Below are positions 20,998 through 28,720 of a DNA stretch of 46,077 bases, piece after piece. The position numbers were made by a program, and so were the translations under genes. Position 1 is the stretch's first letter, and each line of letters opens with the position of its first letter. This DNA comes from a virus. The stretch spans positions 1 to 46,077 of the IMG/VR virus record IMGVR_UViG_3300013306_000025, one strand, 5' to 3'. The notes beneath the pieces are model-generated. The model saw nothing but the letters and a program-made list of their open reading frames with translations, did no database searches and was not told where the DNA came from.

Positions 20998-22101
20998 ATG
21001 ACTGATTACATTTATGCGCTGTTGTGCCCTCAGGGGGAAATCCGCTACATAGGGAAAAGTACGAATCCTACCTCTAGATTACGATCACACATCTCACGTG
21101 CTAGATCAGGGGAGACTAAACACCACGCAGCGAACTGGATACGATCTCTCCTCACAAAAGGAGAAAAGCCCTCCGTCGAGGTTTTGTTGCAGGTGCCGGA
21201 AGGAGAGCCGTGGGAACCGTACGAAATTCGACTTATCGCGGAGTTCAAAGAAGAAGGGCATCGTCTGACTAATTCGACAGGGGGCGGCGAAGGGTTCTTC
21301 GATGTAAGCCCTGAGGCTATCGCCAAGAGGGTCGCAGCGAACAGGGTAACCAGAATGCAACCAGCGCATCGCGCTCGCATGAGCGCAATAATGACGGAGG
21401 TTAGGAATCGGCCCGAGTTCGTAGAGTACATGTCAAAGCGCCTTACTGAAGCGTGGCAAAACGAAGTTTTAAGGAACAATATCCTAGAGGGTATGCGGCA
21501 GCCGGATGCCGTAGAACGTCGTAAAGCCGCTTCTGCGAGGAGATATGAAGACCCCGCCTACACCGCCGCGCATGCAGAAAGAAGGCGTAAAGAGTTTCAG
21601 GAAAATCCAGAAGCTTTTGCGGCGTTCCAAGAAGCGTCACAGTCAGAGGCTACCAAGGCCAAACGCCGAGAGTCTTTGGCGGCGGTCCGGGCCACGCCCG
21701 AATACCGGGAGAAGAACCTGGCCGCACTGGCAGAGATTAAAGACCGACCGGAAGTGAAGGCCAAGAAGTCCGCTGCGGCCCGTGCTAACTTCTCAGGCGG
21801 CGCTTTGGAAAAGTGCGTACAATCCGAAGAATTTAAAGCCGACCAAGCGGAAAGGCTTAAGGGCCGCTGGAAAGATCCAGAAGCGAAGGCCAAGATGCAC
21901 GGCGCACGCTGGACTGAAGAACAACGAGCGGCGCAGGCCGCGGCACTAGAAGCGCGCCGGGAAAAGATGGCGGCAGCCATGACGCCAGAAGTCCGAGCCA
22001 GGCAAGGCGCCAAGATGAAAGAGTATTGGGCGCGGAAAAGAGCCGAAAAAGCCGCTAAGCTTGCCGCAACAACGCCCGCCCCGTACACTGAATCAACCTA
22101 A
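20998..22101 (+). CDS. GIY-YIG homing endonuclease with NUMOD-like repeats
   Basis: The 367-residue protein starts with a GIY-YIG nuclease domain (YIYALLCPQGEIRYIGKST, with Y6, R16 and G19; EIRLIAEF follows). From about residue 100 on it has many helical, Lys/Arg-rich units of the form RPEVKAKKSAAARANFS, resembling NUMOD3 DNA-binding repeats. It is free-standing, between the capsid and portal region genes, bounded by a terminator upstream. Such genes spread by cutting phage genomes that lack them and are not needed for virion assembly. Confidence 0.85.
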   Translation: MTDYIYALLCPQGEIRYIGKSTNPTSRLRSHISRARSGETKHHAANWIRSLLTKGEKPSVEVLLQVPEGEPWEPYEIRLIAEFKEEGHRLTNSTGGGEGFFDVSPEAIAKRVAANRVTRMQPAHRARMSAIMTEVRNRPEFVEYMSKRLTEAWQNEVLRNNILEGMRQPDAVERRKAASARRYEDPAYTAAHAERRRKEFQENPEAFAAFQEASQSEATKAKRRESLAAVRATPEYREKNLAALAEIKDRPEVKAKKSAAARANFSGGALEKCVQSEEFKADQAERLKGRWKDPEAKAKMHGARWTEEQRAAQAAALEARREKMAAAMTPEVRARQGAKMKEYWARKRAEKAAKLAATTPAPYTEST

Positions 22102-22113
22102 AGGGGAACCCCT

Positions 22114-22398
22114 ATGTCAAAAGTCGAATTCATCTACTCCAAAGGCGGCAAGAAAGTCAAAATGGCTAGCCGCACGGCGGAAGCCCTGCGCAAGATGGGC
22201 TATGGTACTTATCAAACCCGTATGCTTACCGCGGAGCCGCCGGCGCCCGTGATCGAAGAGCCAAAAGCATCCGTAGCTATCGCTGAATTCGCCAAGGAAA
22301 ACGGCGTCGATATCGACAAAGTGGTCGGCACCGGCAAAGATGGTCGGATAAAAAAGTCTGACGTTGAAGCGGTGATCTCGGCGCAGGATCTTGCCTAA
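22114..22398 (+). CDS. Small structural-region protein with E3-binding-type domain
   Basis: The 94-residue protein has a basic N-terminal part (MSKVEFIYSKGGKKVKMASR), a Pro/Glu linker and a C-terminal peripheral subunit-binding (E3-binding) fold at about 53-88: AEFAKENGVDIDKVVGTG, then DGRIKKSDVEAV. In bacteria this domain docks dehydrogenase complex subunits; in phages it occurs in small head-region proteins of unclear role. It is coupled to the portal gene by TAATG. Confidence 0.75.
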   Translation: MSKVEFIYSKGGKKVKMASRTAEALRKMGYGTYQTRMLTAEPPAPVIEEPKASVAIAEFAKENGVDIDKVVGTGKDGRIKKSDVEAVISAQDLA

Positions 22399-23771
22399 TG
22401 CGAATTTTCGGCCGAGAGCTGACCTTTAAGCGTGCGCCAGTCTCGGGCCGAGTACCTGGTTCCGGCGGCTGGTGGCCGATCATCCACGAGCCATACACTG
22501 GAGCATGGCAAAAGAACGACGAGTGGCGCACTGAAAGCGTGCTCGCGCACTACGCCGTATATGCCTGCGTCACGCTGATCGCGAACGACATCGGCAAGTT
22601 GCGCCAGCGCTTGATGCAACTGGACGCGAACGGGATCTGGAAAGAGACTTCTAGCCCCGCTTTCAGCCCAGTGCTGAAAAAGCCGAACCCGTACCAGAAC
22701 CATATCCAGTTCAAACAGTGGTGGCAGACTTCCAAGTTGACCAACGGCAACGCCTACGGCTTGAAGCAGCGAGACCAGCGGGGCGTCGTCACGGCTATTT
22801 ACCTTTTGGACCCGTGCAAAGTCACTGTGCTAGTCGCGCCGGATGGCGAAGTTTTTTACCAATGTAACGGCGACGACCTTAACGAACTAGGTAGCGAGGG
22901 GGTAACAGTCCCAGCGTCCGAGATGATCCACGATCGAATGAATTGCCTTTTTCACCCCCTGGTCGGTATCTCTCCGTTGTACGCTTGCGCCCTAGCGGCC
23001 TGCCAGTCGTTGAAAATGCAAAACGATAGCTCGACCTTCTTTGAGAACGGCGCACGCCCAGGCGGCATTCTGAGTGCCCCCGGCGCTATCAGCGACGAGA
23101 CAGCGGCACGGCTCAAAGCACATTGGGATGCAAACTACACCGGCACGAATGCGGGTAAAGTGGCCGTGGTCGGCGACGATCTGAAGTTTCAGCAGATGCG
23201 GATGAGCGCGACCGATTCGCAGTTGATCGAGCAATTCAAGCTGACCGCTGAAATGATCTGCACTGCGTTCCACGTACCAGGCTTCAAAGTCGGCGTAGGC
23301 CCAATGCCAGCCGGCACCGCCAAGATCGCGGACCTCAATCAGATCTATTACTCCGATTGCCTGCAAAGCCTAATCGAAGAGTTCGAAGCGTGCATGGATG
23401 ACGGTTTGTCGCTTCCTGACCGTTACGGTGTAGAGCTTGACCTTGACGGCCTCCTGCGGATGGACCTCGGCTCCCTGGTCGAAACGCTGAAACTCGCAGT
23501 AGGCGGCACTATCATGTCACCGAACGAAGCCCGCTACCGGATGAACCTTCCACCGGTACCAGGTGGCGATTCGGTACTCAGCCAACAACAAAATTTCAGC
23601 GTAGAGGCTCTGTCGAAACGAGACGCGCAAGCGGACCCATTCGCTACCGGCGCGGCGCAATCTGCAGCTACCGAAAGCACACCGACAGAACCAAGTGACG
23701 AACAAATCCAAGACAGCGCGAAAATGCTCGCTCTGCTGATCGAAAAGAGGCTCGCTAATGAACCTGCGTGA
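22398..23771 (+). CDS. Portal protein
   Basis: The 457-residue protein matches HK97-type portals: YAVYACVTLIANDIGKLRQR near residue 50, the KQWWQTSKLTNGNAYGLKQR segment, DRMNCLFHPLVGISPL, and the stem/clip region ending MSPNEARYRMNLPPVPGGD. Twelve copies would form the DNA entry vertex and bind the terminase. It overlaps the next gene by 14 bases. Confidence 0.95.
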   Translation: MRIFGRELTFKRAPVSGRVPGSGGWWPIIHEPYTGAWQKNDEWRTESVLAHYAVYACVTLIANDIGKLRQRLMQLDANGIWKETSSPAFSPVLKKPNPYQNHIQFKQWWQTSKLTNGNAYGLKQRDQRGVVTAIYLLDPCKVTVLVAPDGEVFYQCNGDDLNELGSEGVTVPASEMIHDRMNCLFHPLVGISPLYACALAACQSLKMQNDSSTFFENGARPGGILSAPGAISDETAARLKAHWDANYTGTNAGKVAVVGDDLKFQQMRMSATDSQLIEQFKLTAEMICTAFHVPGFKVGVGPMPAGTAKIADLNQIYYSDCLQSLIEEFEACMDDGLSLPDRYGVELDLDGLLRMDLGSLVETLKLAVGGTIMSPNEARYRMNLPPVPGGDSVLSQQQNFSVEALSKRDAQADPFATGAAQSAATESTPTEPSDEQIQDSAKMLALLIEKRLANEPA

Positions 23772-24663
23772 ACTTGAAGCGCAAGCCGAATTCCTCGCGC
23801 CGGTTATCGCCGCAGCGGTGGCGAAGGCTGTTGCACCGCTGAACCTCGAACTGGCCGACCTTCGAAAGTGCTTGGCCGATCGTCCTGAGCCAGTGGCGCC
23901 GGAACCGGTAAACCTTGAAGCTTTGGCACAGTCCGCCGCGGCGCTCGTCGTGCTGCCAGAAGTGAAGGACGGCAAAGACGCTGATCCGGTCGACCTGGAA
24001 GCGTTGGCAAAGGCTGCTGCGGAGTTCGTCCAGTTGCCTAAAATTGATATCGCTCTGCTTGCCGCTGAAGCGGCGAAGCTCGTTGACGTTCCTGAACCGC
24101 TGCCCGGCAAAAACGCCGACCCGGTAGACCTTCAAGCTTTGGCACGTTCTGCTGCTGAGCTTATCCACGTTCCGGAAGTTCGCCAACCCCAAGATGGCCG
24201 CGACGCGCTGCACCTGGAAATCCTTCCGACCATCGATGAAGCGAAGACCTACGCGCGCAACACCTACGCCAAGCATGACGGCGGCCTGTGGCGCAGCTTC
24301 GAGCAGACTAGCGGCATGAGGGGCTGGGAATGCATCGTGGAAGGTCTGAAAGCCGTATCGGTGACGCAGGACAGCGAGCGGGAATTCTCTGTGACCCTCT
24401 CAAAATCGAGTGGGGCTGAAGTCGTCCAGAAGTTTGCGATGCCGATCCAGATTTACAAAGGGGTGTTCCGCGAAGAGCAAACCTACGACGCTCATGACAA
24501 CGTAACGTGGGCCGGCAGCCAGTGGACTTCGACCAAAGCGGAGAACACCGATAAACCGGGCTCTAGCGATGCGTGGACCCTGGTCGTTAAGGCCGGACGT
24601 AACGGTAAAGACCTTCGCGAGAACGCAAGCACCTTCGACCCGGCGAAAGGGGTCAAGCTATGA
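23758..24663 (+). CDS. Putative structural protein with Ala-rich repeats and carbohydrate-binding-like C-terminus
   Basis: The 301-residue protein has two related repeats in its N-terminal half (GKDADPVDLEALAKAAAEFV and GKNADPVDLQALARSAAELI) and a C-terminal region of CBM5/12 character (TYDAHDNVTWAGSQWTSTKA) seen in many virion proteins. It lies between portal and connector, so it may decorate the head or portal region. A precise role cannot be given. Confidence 0.6.
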   Translation: MNLRELEAQAEFLAPVIAAAVAKAVAPLNLELADLRKCLADRPEPVAPEPVNLEALAQSAAALVVLPEVKDGKDADPVDLEALAKAAAEFVQLPKIDIALLAAEAAKLVDVPEPLPGKNADPVDLQALARSAAELIHVPEVRQPQDGRDALHLEILPTIDEAKTYARNTYAKHDGGLWRSFEQTSGMRGWECIVEGLKAVSVTQDSEREFSVTLSKSSGAEVVQKFAMPIQIYKGVFREEQTYDAHDNVTWAGSQWTSTKAENTDKPGSSDAWTLVVKAGRNGKDLRENASTFDPAKGVKL

Positions 24664-25034
24664 TGTACGTCACCCTCGAAAGGGGGAAGCAGCATCTCAA
24701 CATGGACCATAACCTGGACGACGTGCTTATCACGGCGTACATCGGCGCGGCTTCTGAAGCTGTGAAGAACTATCTGAAGAGTGCTTCGCCTTATGAGGTA
24801 GAGCGCGACAGCAACGACGACCCTATTCTGGACAGCTCAGGCGATCCGATATACGTAGTTGACAGCTCAGGCGATAAAGTAGTGCGCTATGCTGTCCAGG
24901 CGGCTACGTTGCTTCAACTCGGGTTTCTCTACCGGGACCGCGACGAGAACAGCGATGGCGCCTATGAAATGGGGTACTTGCCTAAACCGGTTACCGCTTT
25001 GCTCTACCCACTCCGCGATCCAGCACTGAGGTAA
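24660..25034 (+). CDS. Head-tail connector (gp6-like)
   Basis: The 124-residue protein has the helical pattern of HK97 gp6-like connectors: KQHLNMDHNLDDVLITAYIG at the start and the closing AYEMGYLPKPVTALLYPLRD. It would form a ring under the portal. Its position after the portal and before the adaptor supports this. It overlaps the preceding gene as ATGATG. Confidence 0.8.
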   Translation: MMYVTLERGKQHLNMDHNLDDVLITAYIGAASEAVKNYLKSASPYEVERDSNDDPILDSSGDPIYVVDSSGDKVVRYAVQAATLLQLGFLYRDRDENSDGAYEMGYLPKPVTALLYPLRDPALR

Positions 25035-25040
25035 ACTGTC

Positions 25041-25778
25041 ATGGCAGACAAATTCGCACGCGTCTTCGGAAGCTTTCTCCGACGCATCGTCGACATGGGC
25101 GACGGCACCTGGGCGGAACGCGTAGTAGCTGCGCCACCTGCGGATATGGTCTCCGGGGATCGTATGAAAGTCGAACTGGACGAGCCTATCGCCGTTACGC
25201 TGCCTGCGTCGCCGTTGCCGGTCCACATCAACGATCAACCGATCGCCATTACCCACCCAGCGAACTTGGTTACCGGAACAACGAAGCCGCGGCTGCGCGT
25301 GGACGTAGGACAGACCGGTTTTTTCGAAAAGCGGGAATTTGAGCTTTTCCGTGAATTCGCGACGGCCACGACTGCTACGTATGTGATGCGGGTCGTATCG
25401 CCGGTCAACTTTATTCTTCAGGATCTCGCCATCGAACTCGAGGCGGGATCAGTACGACTCGCCACGTTCCAGGGCGGCACACCAACCGGATCGTTTAGCG
25501 AAACGCTACCATATATCGCGGCCAATACCATGACTGAAACTCCAGCTGCGTACACTCCGCAAATTGTCATTACCGCTATACCCACAGGCGGCTCCCTAGC
25601 CGGAGGTACTGCAATACGGGTAACCAGGGTAAAATCTGCGGACAATTCCAATTTCGCGTCAAGCGTCGGCAGCACACCTGATCTCGTAGCAGGTCGGGCC
25701 CCAGGGACGTATTACCTGGTTCTTCAGCTTAATGCCGCGGTCGGAGTTCTTAAAGGCCGAATTGAGGAGCGCCCATGA
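25041..25778 (+). CDS. Hypothetical virion protein in the connector region
   Basis: The 245-residue, beta-rich protein starts MADKFARVFGSFLRRIVDMG and has Thr/Ala-rich strands in its second half (TPQIVITAIPTGGSLAGGTA). I do not recognise a family. It could be a head decoration protein or capsid fibre, judging from position between two connector genes. Confidence 0.6.
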   Translation: MADKFARVFGSFLRRIVDMGDGTWAERVVAAPPADMVSGDRMKVELDEPIAVTLPASPLPVHINDQPIAITHPANLVTGTTKPRLRVDVGQTGFFEKREFELFREFATATTATYVMRVVSPVNFILQDLAIELEAGSVRLATFQGGTPTGSFSETLPYIAANTMTETPAAYTPQIVITAIPTGGSLAGGTAIRVTRVKSADNSNFASSVGSTPDLVAGRAPGTYYLVLQLNAAVGVLKGRIEERP

Positions 25779-26113
25779 GCCGCGCCGGCCAGTACCGCCA
25801 TCGAGTGGACATTCAGGACTGGACCGAAGTCCGGGACGAAGAGACGGGCGGCTTCACTGAGGCGTGGGTAACCGTATTCGAGAACGTCCCCGCGCGCATT
25901 GCTCCGGCCAGTGGACGGGAATTCCTGGCCGCTGCGGCGATTCAGTCGGAGATCATCGCGCGCATTGTGATCCGCCAGCGCCCCGGCCTGAATGCCAAGC
26001 AACGCATTTTGCACAATGGCGATATCTACAACGTACATGCGTGGCTGCCGGATCAGGAAAGCGGGCGAGATTACTGCAGCGCTCCTGTGAGTCTCGGCTT
26101 GAATGAAGGGTAA
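25775..26113 (+). CDS. Head-tail adaptor / head closure protein
   Basis: The 112-residue protein fits the SPP1 gp16-like head closure family: AGQYRHRVDIQDWTEVRDEE at the N-terminus, WVTVFENVPARIAP in the middle and a final beta strand region. It seals the connector after packaging. ATGA overlap with the preceding gene. Confidence 0.85.
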   Translation: MSRAGQYRHRVDIQDWTEVRDEETGGFTEAWVTVFENVPARIAPASGREFLAAAAIQSEIIARIVIRQRPGLNAKQRILHNGDIYNVHAWLPDQESGRDYCSAPVSLGLNEG

Positions 26114-26127
26114 ATGCTTGCTAGAGT
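26099..26127 (+). promoter_or_regulatory. Candidate promoter for the Gp49-like gene
   Basis: TTGAAT, 17 bases, TAGAGT with an extended -10 (TGCTAGAGT), at the end of the adaptor gene and about 37 bases before the next start. Confidence 0.45.
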
Positions 26128-26163
26128 TCAGCTTCCCTTAGCTCATCCCACAGAGGAAGAATC

Positions 26164-26472
26164 ATGAGCGAATCTGAAGCTGCAATCGAAAAAGAAATCC
26201 AAGACAAGGGCCTTAATGCGCCACGTCTTACCCCCGACTTGATCGACGCTGCGATCAAGTCGGAGGACTACCACATTTTCCCTAGCACCACTTTGACAGT
26301 TTGCGCGCTGACTCTGCAAAACGGTTTCATCGTGACCGGCGAAAGCGCCGCGGCCTCGCCTGCGAACTTCGACGTTGAACTTGGTCGCAAGATCGCCCGC
26401 GACAATGCGCGGAACAAGATTTGGGCTTTCGAAGGTTATCTGCTCCGGCAGAAGCTGCACGACGAAGCCTGA
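26164..26472 (+). CDS. N4 Gp49/Sf6 Gp66 family protein
   Basis: The 102-residue protein matches the Gp49/Gp66 family, found in many phages with unknown function: DLIDAAIKSEDYHIFPSTTL near residue 25 and FVVTGES-like GFIVTGESAAASPANFDVEL. It is flanked by a candidate promoter and a strong terminator, so it may be its own transcription unit. Confidence 0.85.
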   Translation: MSESEAAIEKEIQDKGLNAPRLTPDLIDAAIKSEDYHIFPSTTLTVCALTLQNGFIVTGESAAASPANFDVELGRKIARDNARNKIWAFEGYLLRQKLHDEA

Positions 26473-26487
26473 TTCTTAGGGCAAAAC

Positions 26488-26511
26488 GAAAACCCGCTTC
26501 GGCGGGTTTTC
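26488..26511 (+). terminator. Rho-independent terminator
   Basis: AAAACCCGC-TTCG-GCGGGTTTT: a perfect 9-bp stem with a UUCG loop, ending in a T run. It marks the left border of the accessory island. Confidence 0.9.
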
Positions 26512-26526
26512 TATGCGAGGTGTAAA

Positions 26527-27078
26527 TTGAAAACCTTCGTTTGCATCGCCTCCGGCCCGAGCCTGAACGCGCACGACTGCGAACTGGTCCGCGCCGCCGG
26601 CCTTCCCACAATCGCCGTGAACAACTCCTGGCAGCTAGCCCCATGGTGCGATCACCTTTATGCAGGTGATCTCGCGTGGTGGGATGCAAACGTCCAGTGG
26701 GTCACCCCGGGGCTTAAGCGTTGGAGCTGTACGCGCCAGGCAGTGGCAAAGCACGGGTTGAACTGGCATGAAGCCTACGGGGAGTACAATAGCGGCCTAC
26801 GGGCAATCGAACTGGCCTTCAAGCTCGGCGCAGAACGCGTCCTGCTTCTTGGGTACGACTGCACAGTGTCCAACGGTACGCACTGGCACGGTGACCACGC
26901 CAACACGAAGAACCCGGACGAACTCCGGTGCCGCAAATGGGCAGCGCAACACGCCCGGCTGCCGCAAAAGGCTCAAGTCGTGAATTGCAGTAGAGAAACA
27001 GCCCTCGAAGCGTATCGTTTAGGCACGCTGGAAAAAGAGTTGCAAAAGGTTGTTGACACTTGTGATGCGACTGACTAA
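26527..27078 (+). CDS. Norphogenetic-type phage protein (Rossmann-like), TTG start
   Basis: The 183-residue protein resembles phage proteins annotated norphogenetic protein: FVCIASGPSLNAHDCELVRA at the start, then LPTIAVNNSW, YAGDLAWWD and LLLGYDCT. The GPSL segment and alternating strands suggest a nucleotide-sugar or DUF115-like Rossmann fold. The start is a TTG at 26527 with GAGGTG seven bases upstream. It lies beside a glycosyltransferase and a methyltransferase, which hints at surface-glycan or virion modification; its biochemical role is unknown. Confidence 0.75.
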   Translation: MKTFVCIASGPSLNAHDCELVRAAGLPTIAVNNSWQLAPWCDHLYAGDLAWWDANVQWVTPGLKRWSCTRQAVAKHGLNWHEAYGEYNSGLRAIELAFKLGAERVLLLGYDCTVSNGTHWHGDHANTKNPDELRCRKWAAQHARLPQKAQVVNCSRETALEAYRLGTLEKELQKVVDTCDATD

Positions 27079-27081
27079 AGT
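27053..27081 (+). promoter_or_regulatory. Sigma70 promoter for the tRNA/ncRNA unit
   Basis: TTGACA (perfect), 17 bases, TAAAGT, inside the last codons of the norphogenetic-type gene. A CACTTG half-site overlaps the -35. Transcription would cover both tRNAs and end at the terminator at 27689. Confidence 0.7.
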
Positions 27082-27168
27082 TTGTTTCAACAGCGCGGTT
27101 CACCGGCTCGCAGATCCGGCCAGACTAATAGCTTCGATTAGACCGAAGGTCGTGCTGCCAAAGAATTT
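27082..27168 (+). other. Leader of the tRNA unit with tRNA-like folding
   Basis: A noncoding stretch before tRNA-Gly. AGCGCGG (27092-27098) can pair with TCGTGCT (27150-27156), followed by GCCA. Inside are mutually exclusive hairpins CTAAT-AGCTTCG-ATTAG and CTTCG-ATTAGAC-CGAAG. No normal T arm is present, so this may be a degenerate tRNA or a processed spacer. Confidence 0.3.
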
Positions 27169-27238
27169 GCGGTTGTCCCTGGGGGTGTTTTTGCCTTCCA
27201 AGCTAAAAGACAGGGTTCGACTCCCTGCAGCCGCCCCA
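27169..27238 (+). tRNA. tRNA-Gly (UCC), shortened D arm
   Basis: The acceptor GCGGTTG pairs fully with CAGCCGC (one G-U), the T arm CAGGG-TTCGACT-CCCTG is perfect, and CCA is encoded. The anticodon loop CTTCCAA gives anticodon UCC, and GCCTTCCAAGC is identical to the bacterial tRNA-Gly(UCC) core. Oddities: the D arm is only about 12 bases, the anticodon stem has a U-U mismatch, and base 73 is C rather than the usual U. It may be a decaying or modified phage tRNA. Confidence 0.65.
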
Positions 27239-27535
27239 AACGCAGGATGAACCAGGCCGAAAGGTTGACGCCCTGAACCGGGAAAACAGATAGCATCTGA
27301 ATTCTAGAGGTTGTCAAAGCGCATAGGTGACCGCCGGAAAGACGGCAACGAATCAAAGACTTACCCAGTCACACCGGCAAAAGCCGGATCAGGGTTCCGG
27401 GGAAGGTGACACTAAGCCGGCTGTCCTAGGCACGTAGCAGCGCCGTTATCGCCTGGCGCGGTAGGCCCCTAGGAGGTAAGCGATACGAGATGAACTGCGG
27501 TGCGCACTCGTTAAAAAGCGCATCACAACGAATTT
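27239..27535 (+). ncRNA. Structured noncoding RNA region between two tRNAs
   Basis: These 297 bases hold no credible gene but many local stems: CCGGC-AAAA-GCCGG (27374-27387), GGCC-GAAA-GGTT with a GNRA loop (near 27257), CAGAT-AGC-ATCTG, GCCG-GAAAGA-CGGC, and a long hairpin in which TCCTAGG (27424-27430) pairs with CCTAGGA (27468-27474) around an inner GCGCC/GGCGC stem. CCCTGA (27271-27276) can also pair at distance with TCAGGG (27389-27394). It shares one promoter and terminator with the tRNAs. Large phage RNAs near tRNAs (GOLLD type) are a possible comparison; identity is not established. Confidence 0.45.
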
Positions 27536-27611
27536 GTCCGGGTAGTGTAATTGGCAACATGCCGGCCTCCAAAGCCGTGCGTTCTAGGTTCGAATCCTAG
27601 CCTTGACGCCA
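27536..27611 (+). tRNA. tRNA-Trp (CCA)
   Basis: A 76-base cloverleaf: acceptor GTCCGGG/CCTTGAC (one mismatch and one G-U), D arm GTGT-AATTGGCA-ACAT, anticodon loop CTCCAAA with anticodon CCA, T arm CTAGG-TTCGAAT-CCTAG, discriminator G and encoded CCA. All these fit tRNA-Trp; G73 is the expected identity base. Confidence 0.85.
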
Positions 27612-27688
27612 GTCGACCAACGCCGCAAAGAGGACCGGGAGCCTCGATAAAAATTCCCGGGCATATTTCCTCGCCGTGCCCTCACTTG

Positions 27689-27714
27689 ACCCCGCTTCGG
27701 CGGGGTTCTTTTTC
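27689..27714 (+). terminator. Terminator of the tRNA/ncRNA unit
   Basis: CCCCGC-TTCG-GCGGGG followed by TTCTTTTTC: a 6-bp perfect stem with UUCG loop and T run, 78 bases behind tRNA-Trp. Confidence 0.9.
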
Positions 27715-27728
27715 AGCGGAGTCGACCA

Positions 27729-27893
27729 ATGGCAAAAATTAATCTTACTGCCGACATAAAGCAGAAATGGTGGGTAAAACCGTTGGTGTACACGGCGGCA
27801 TTCGTGTACACATTAGCGGGCAAAAGCGAATTCCCGGAAGCGTTCACGGACTTCATCGTGCAATACGGCTTTAAGATCGAGATCAAGAAATGA
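27729..27893 (+). CDS. Hypothetical protein of the accessory island
   Basis: A 54-residue protein starting MAKINLTADIKQKWWVKPLV, with a central hydrophobic stretch (LVYTAAFVYTLAG) that could be a membrane helix. Its TGA overlaps the next ATG as ATGA. Small proteins with this KWWVKP segment occur in phages; function unknown. Confidence 0.65.
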   Translation: MAKINLTADIKQKWWVKPLVYTAAFVYTLAGKSEFPEAFTDFIVQYGFKIEIKK

Positions 27894-28720
27894 TCATCCA
27901 TGGAATGCGCGGCCTCGGTGACAATCTCTTCATGCGCCCTTTCATAAAAGCTTTGCCCAAACCCGTCTACCTCGATACCCCCTGGCCGGAAATTTACAGC
28001 GACATTCCCGGCGTTCACTTCATCCGCCCGCAAACCACGCTGCGCACCCAGGCGAAGAACATCGCGCGTCACGACACATGGACGATGCCACCAACGCGTC
28101 AACCGACTCGACAGATCCGCTACGGCGCCGAGGGAATTATCCCCGGGATGATCGCCAGCTTCGGCGTAATGCCGGGCGAGTTCGACCTCCCACCGCTGCC
28201 AGCTTCGCCTGAGTCCGGCCCCTACGTCGTCGTGCGCCCGGCCACGGTGCGCAGTGAGTGGCGCGCCGATACACGTAACCCTGATCCTGAGTACGTTATG
28301 CGCGCTGCGGTTAAGGCTTCGGCTAGGGGATATAGAGTTGTCAGCGTTGCCGACCTGGTAGAAGGGCAAGAGTGGGCAGTAGAGCCACTTCCGCATGCAG
28401 ACAGGCGATATCACAAAGGCGAACTGCCAGTCGAACAACTCTTGTCGCTTGTCGCTAACGCCGCGGCGGTGATCGGCGGTATAGGGTGGTTGGTGCCGGC
28501 GGCGCTCGCGGTCAAGGTTCCGGCATGGATCATCTGCGGCGGCCAGGGCGGCTTCAATTCCCCGCAGCAGATTTGCCCGCCGGGCAGTACAATTACCTTT
28601 GCGGTTCCTGACAACTTTTGTCGCTGCCGCCTTAAGACCCACAACTGCGACAAGAGGATTTCCGATTATGACTCAAAGCTTACCGCGTGGGCTGATCAAG
28701 CCATCCCTATGGTGGTCTGA
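27890..28720 (+). CDS. Glycosyltransferase family 9-like protein
   Basis: The 276-residue protein starts MIIHGMRGLGDNLFMRPFIK, where GLGD matches the N-terminal glycine loop of GT9/heptosyltransferase-type enzymes. A second Rossmann half includes PVEQLLSLVANAAAVIGGIG and the tail has CRCRLKTHNC. It probably transfers a sugar to phage or host surface glycans. It sits in the accessory island within the morphogenesis operon. Acceptor and donor are unknown. Confidence 0.75.
   Translation: MIIHGMRGLGDNLFMRPFIKALPKPVYLDTPWPEIYSDIPGVHFIRPQTTLRTQAKNIARHDTWTMPPTRQPTRQIRYGAEGIIPGMIASFGVMPGEFDLPPLPASPESGPYVVVRPATVRSEWRADTRNPDPEYVMRAAVKASARGYRVVSVADLVEGQEWAVEPLPHADRRYHKGELPVEQLLSLVANAAAVIGGIGWLVPAALAVKVPAWIICGGQGGFNSPQQICPPGSTITFAVPDNFCRCRLKTHNCDKRISDYDSKLTAWADQAIPMVV

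Noticed and set aside
19881-20999. 372-codon open frame antisense to the capsid gene
   Set aside because: It mirrors the codon pattern of the GC-rich capsid frame, has no domain and runs through the rightward terminator. It is a shadow ORF.
27490-27600. Short rightward ORF with AGGAGG upstream, reading into tRNA-Trp
   Set aside because: The spacing to the ATG is about 13 bases, and the frame ends inside the tRNA T arm. The region is better explained as structured RNA.
27082-27611. tmRNA, RNase P RNA or group I intron as identity of the RNA region
   Set aside because: No tag-peptide frame, no tmRNA 5'/3' tRNA halves, no RNase P core and no P3-P7 core sequences of group I introns could be placed.
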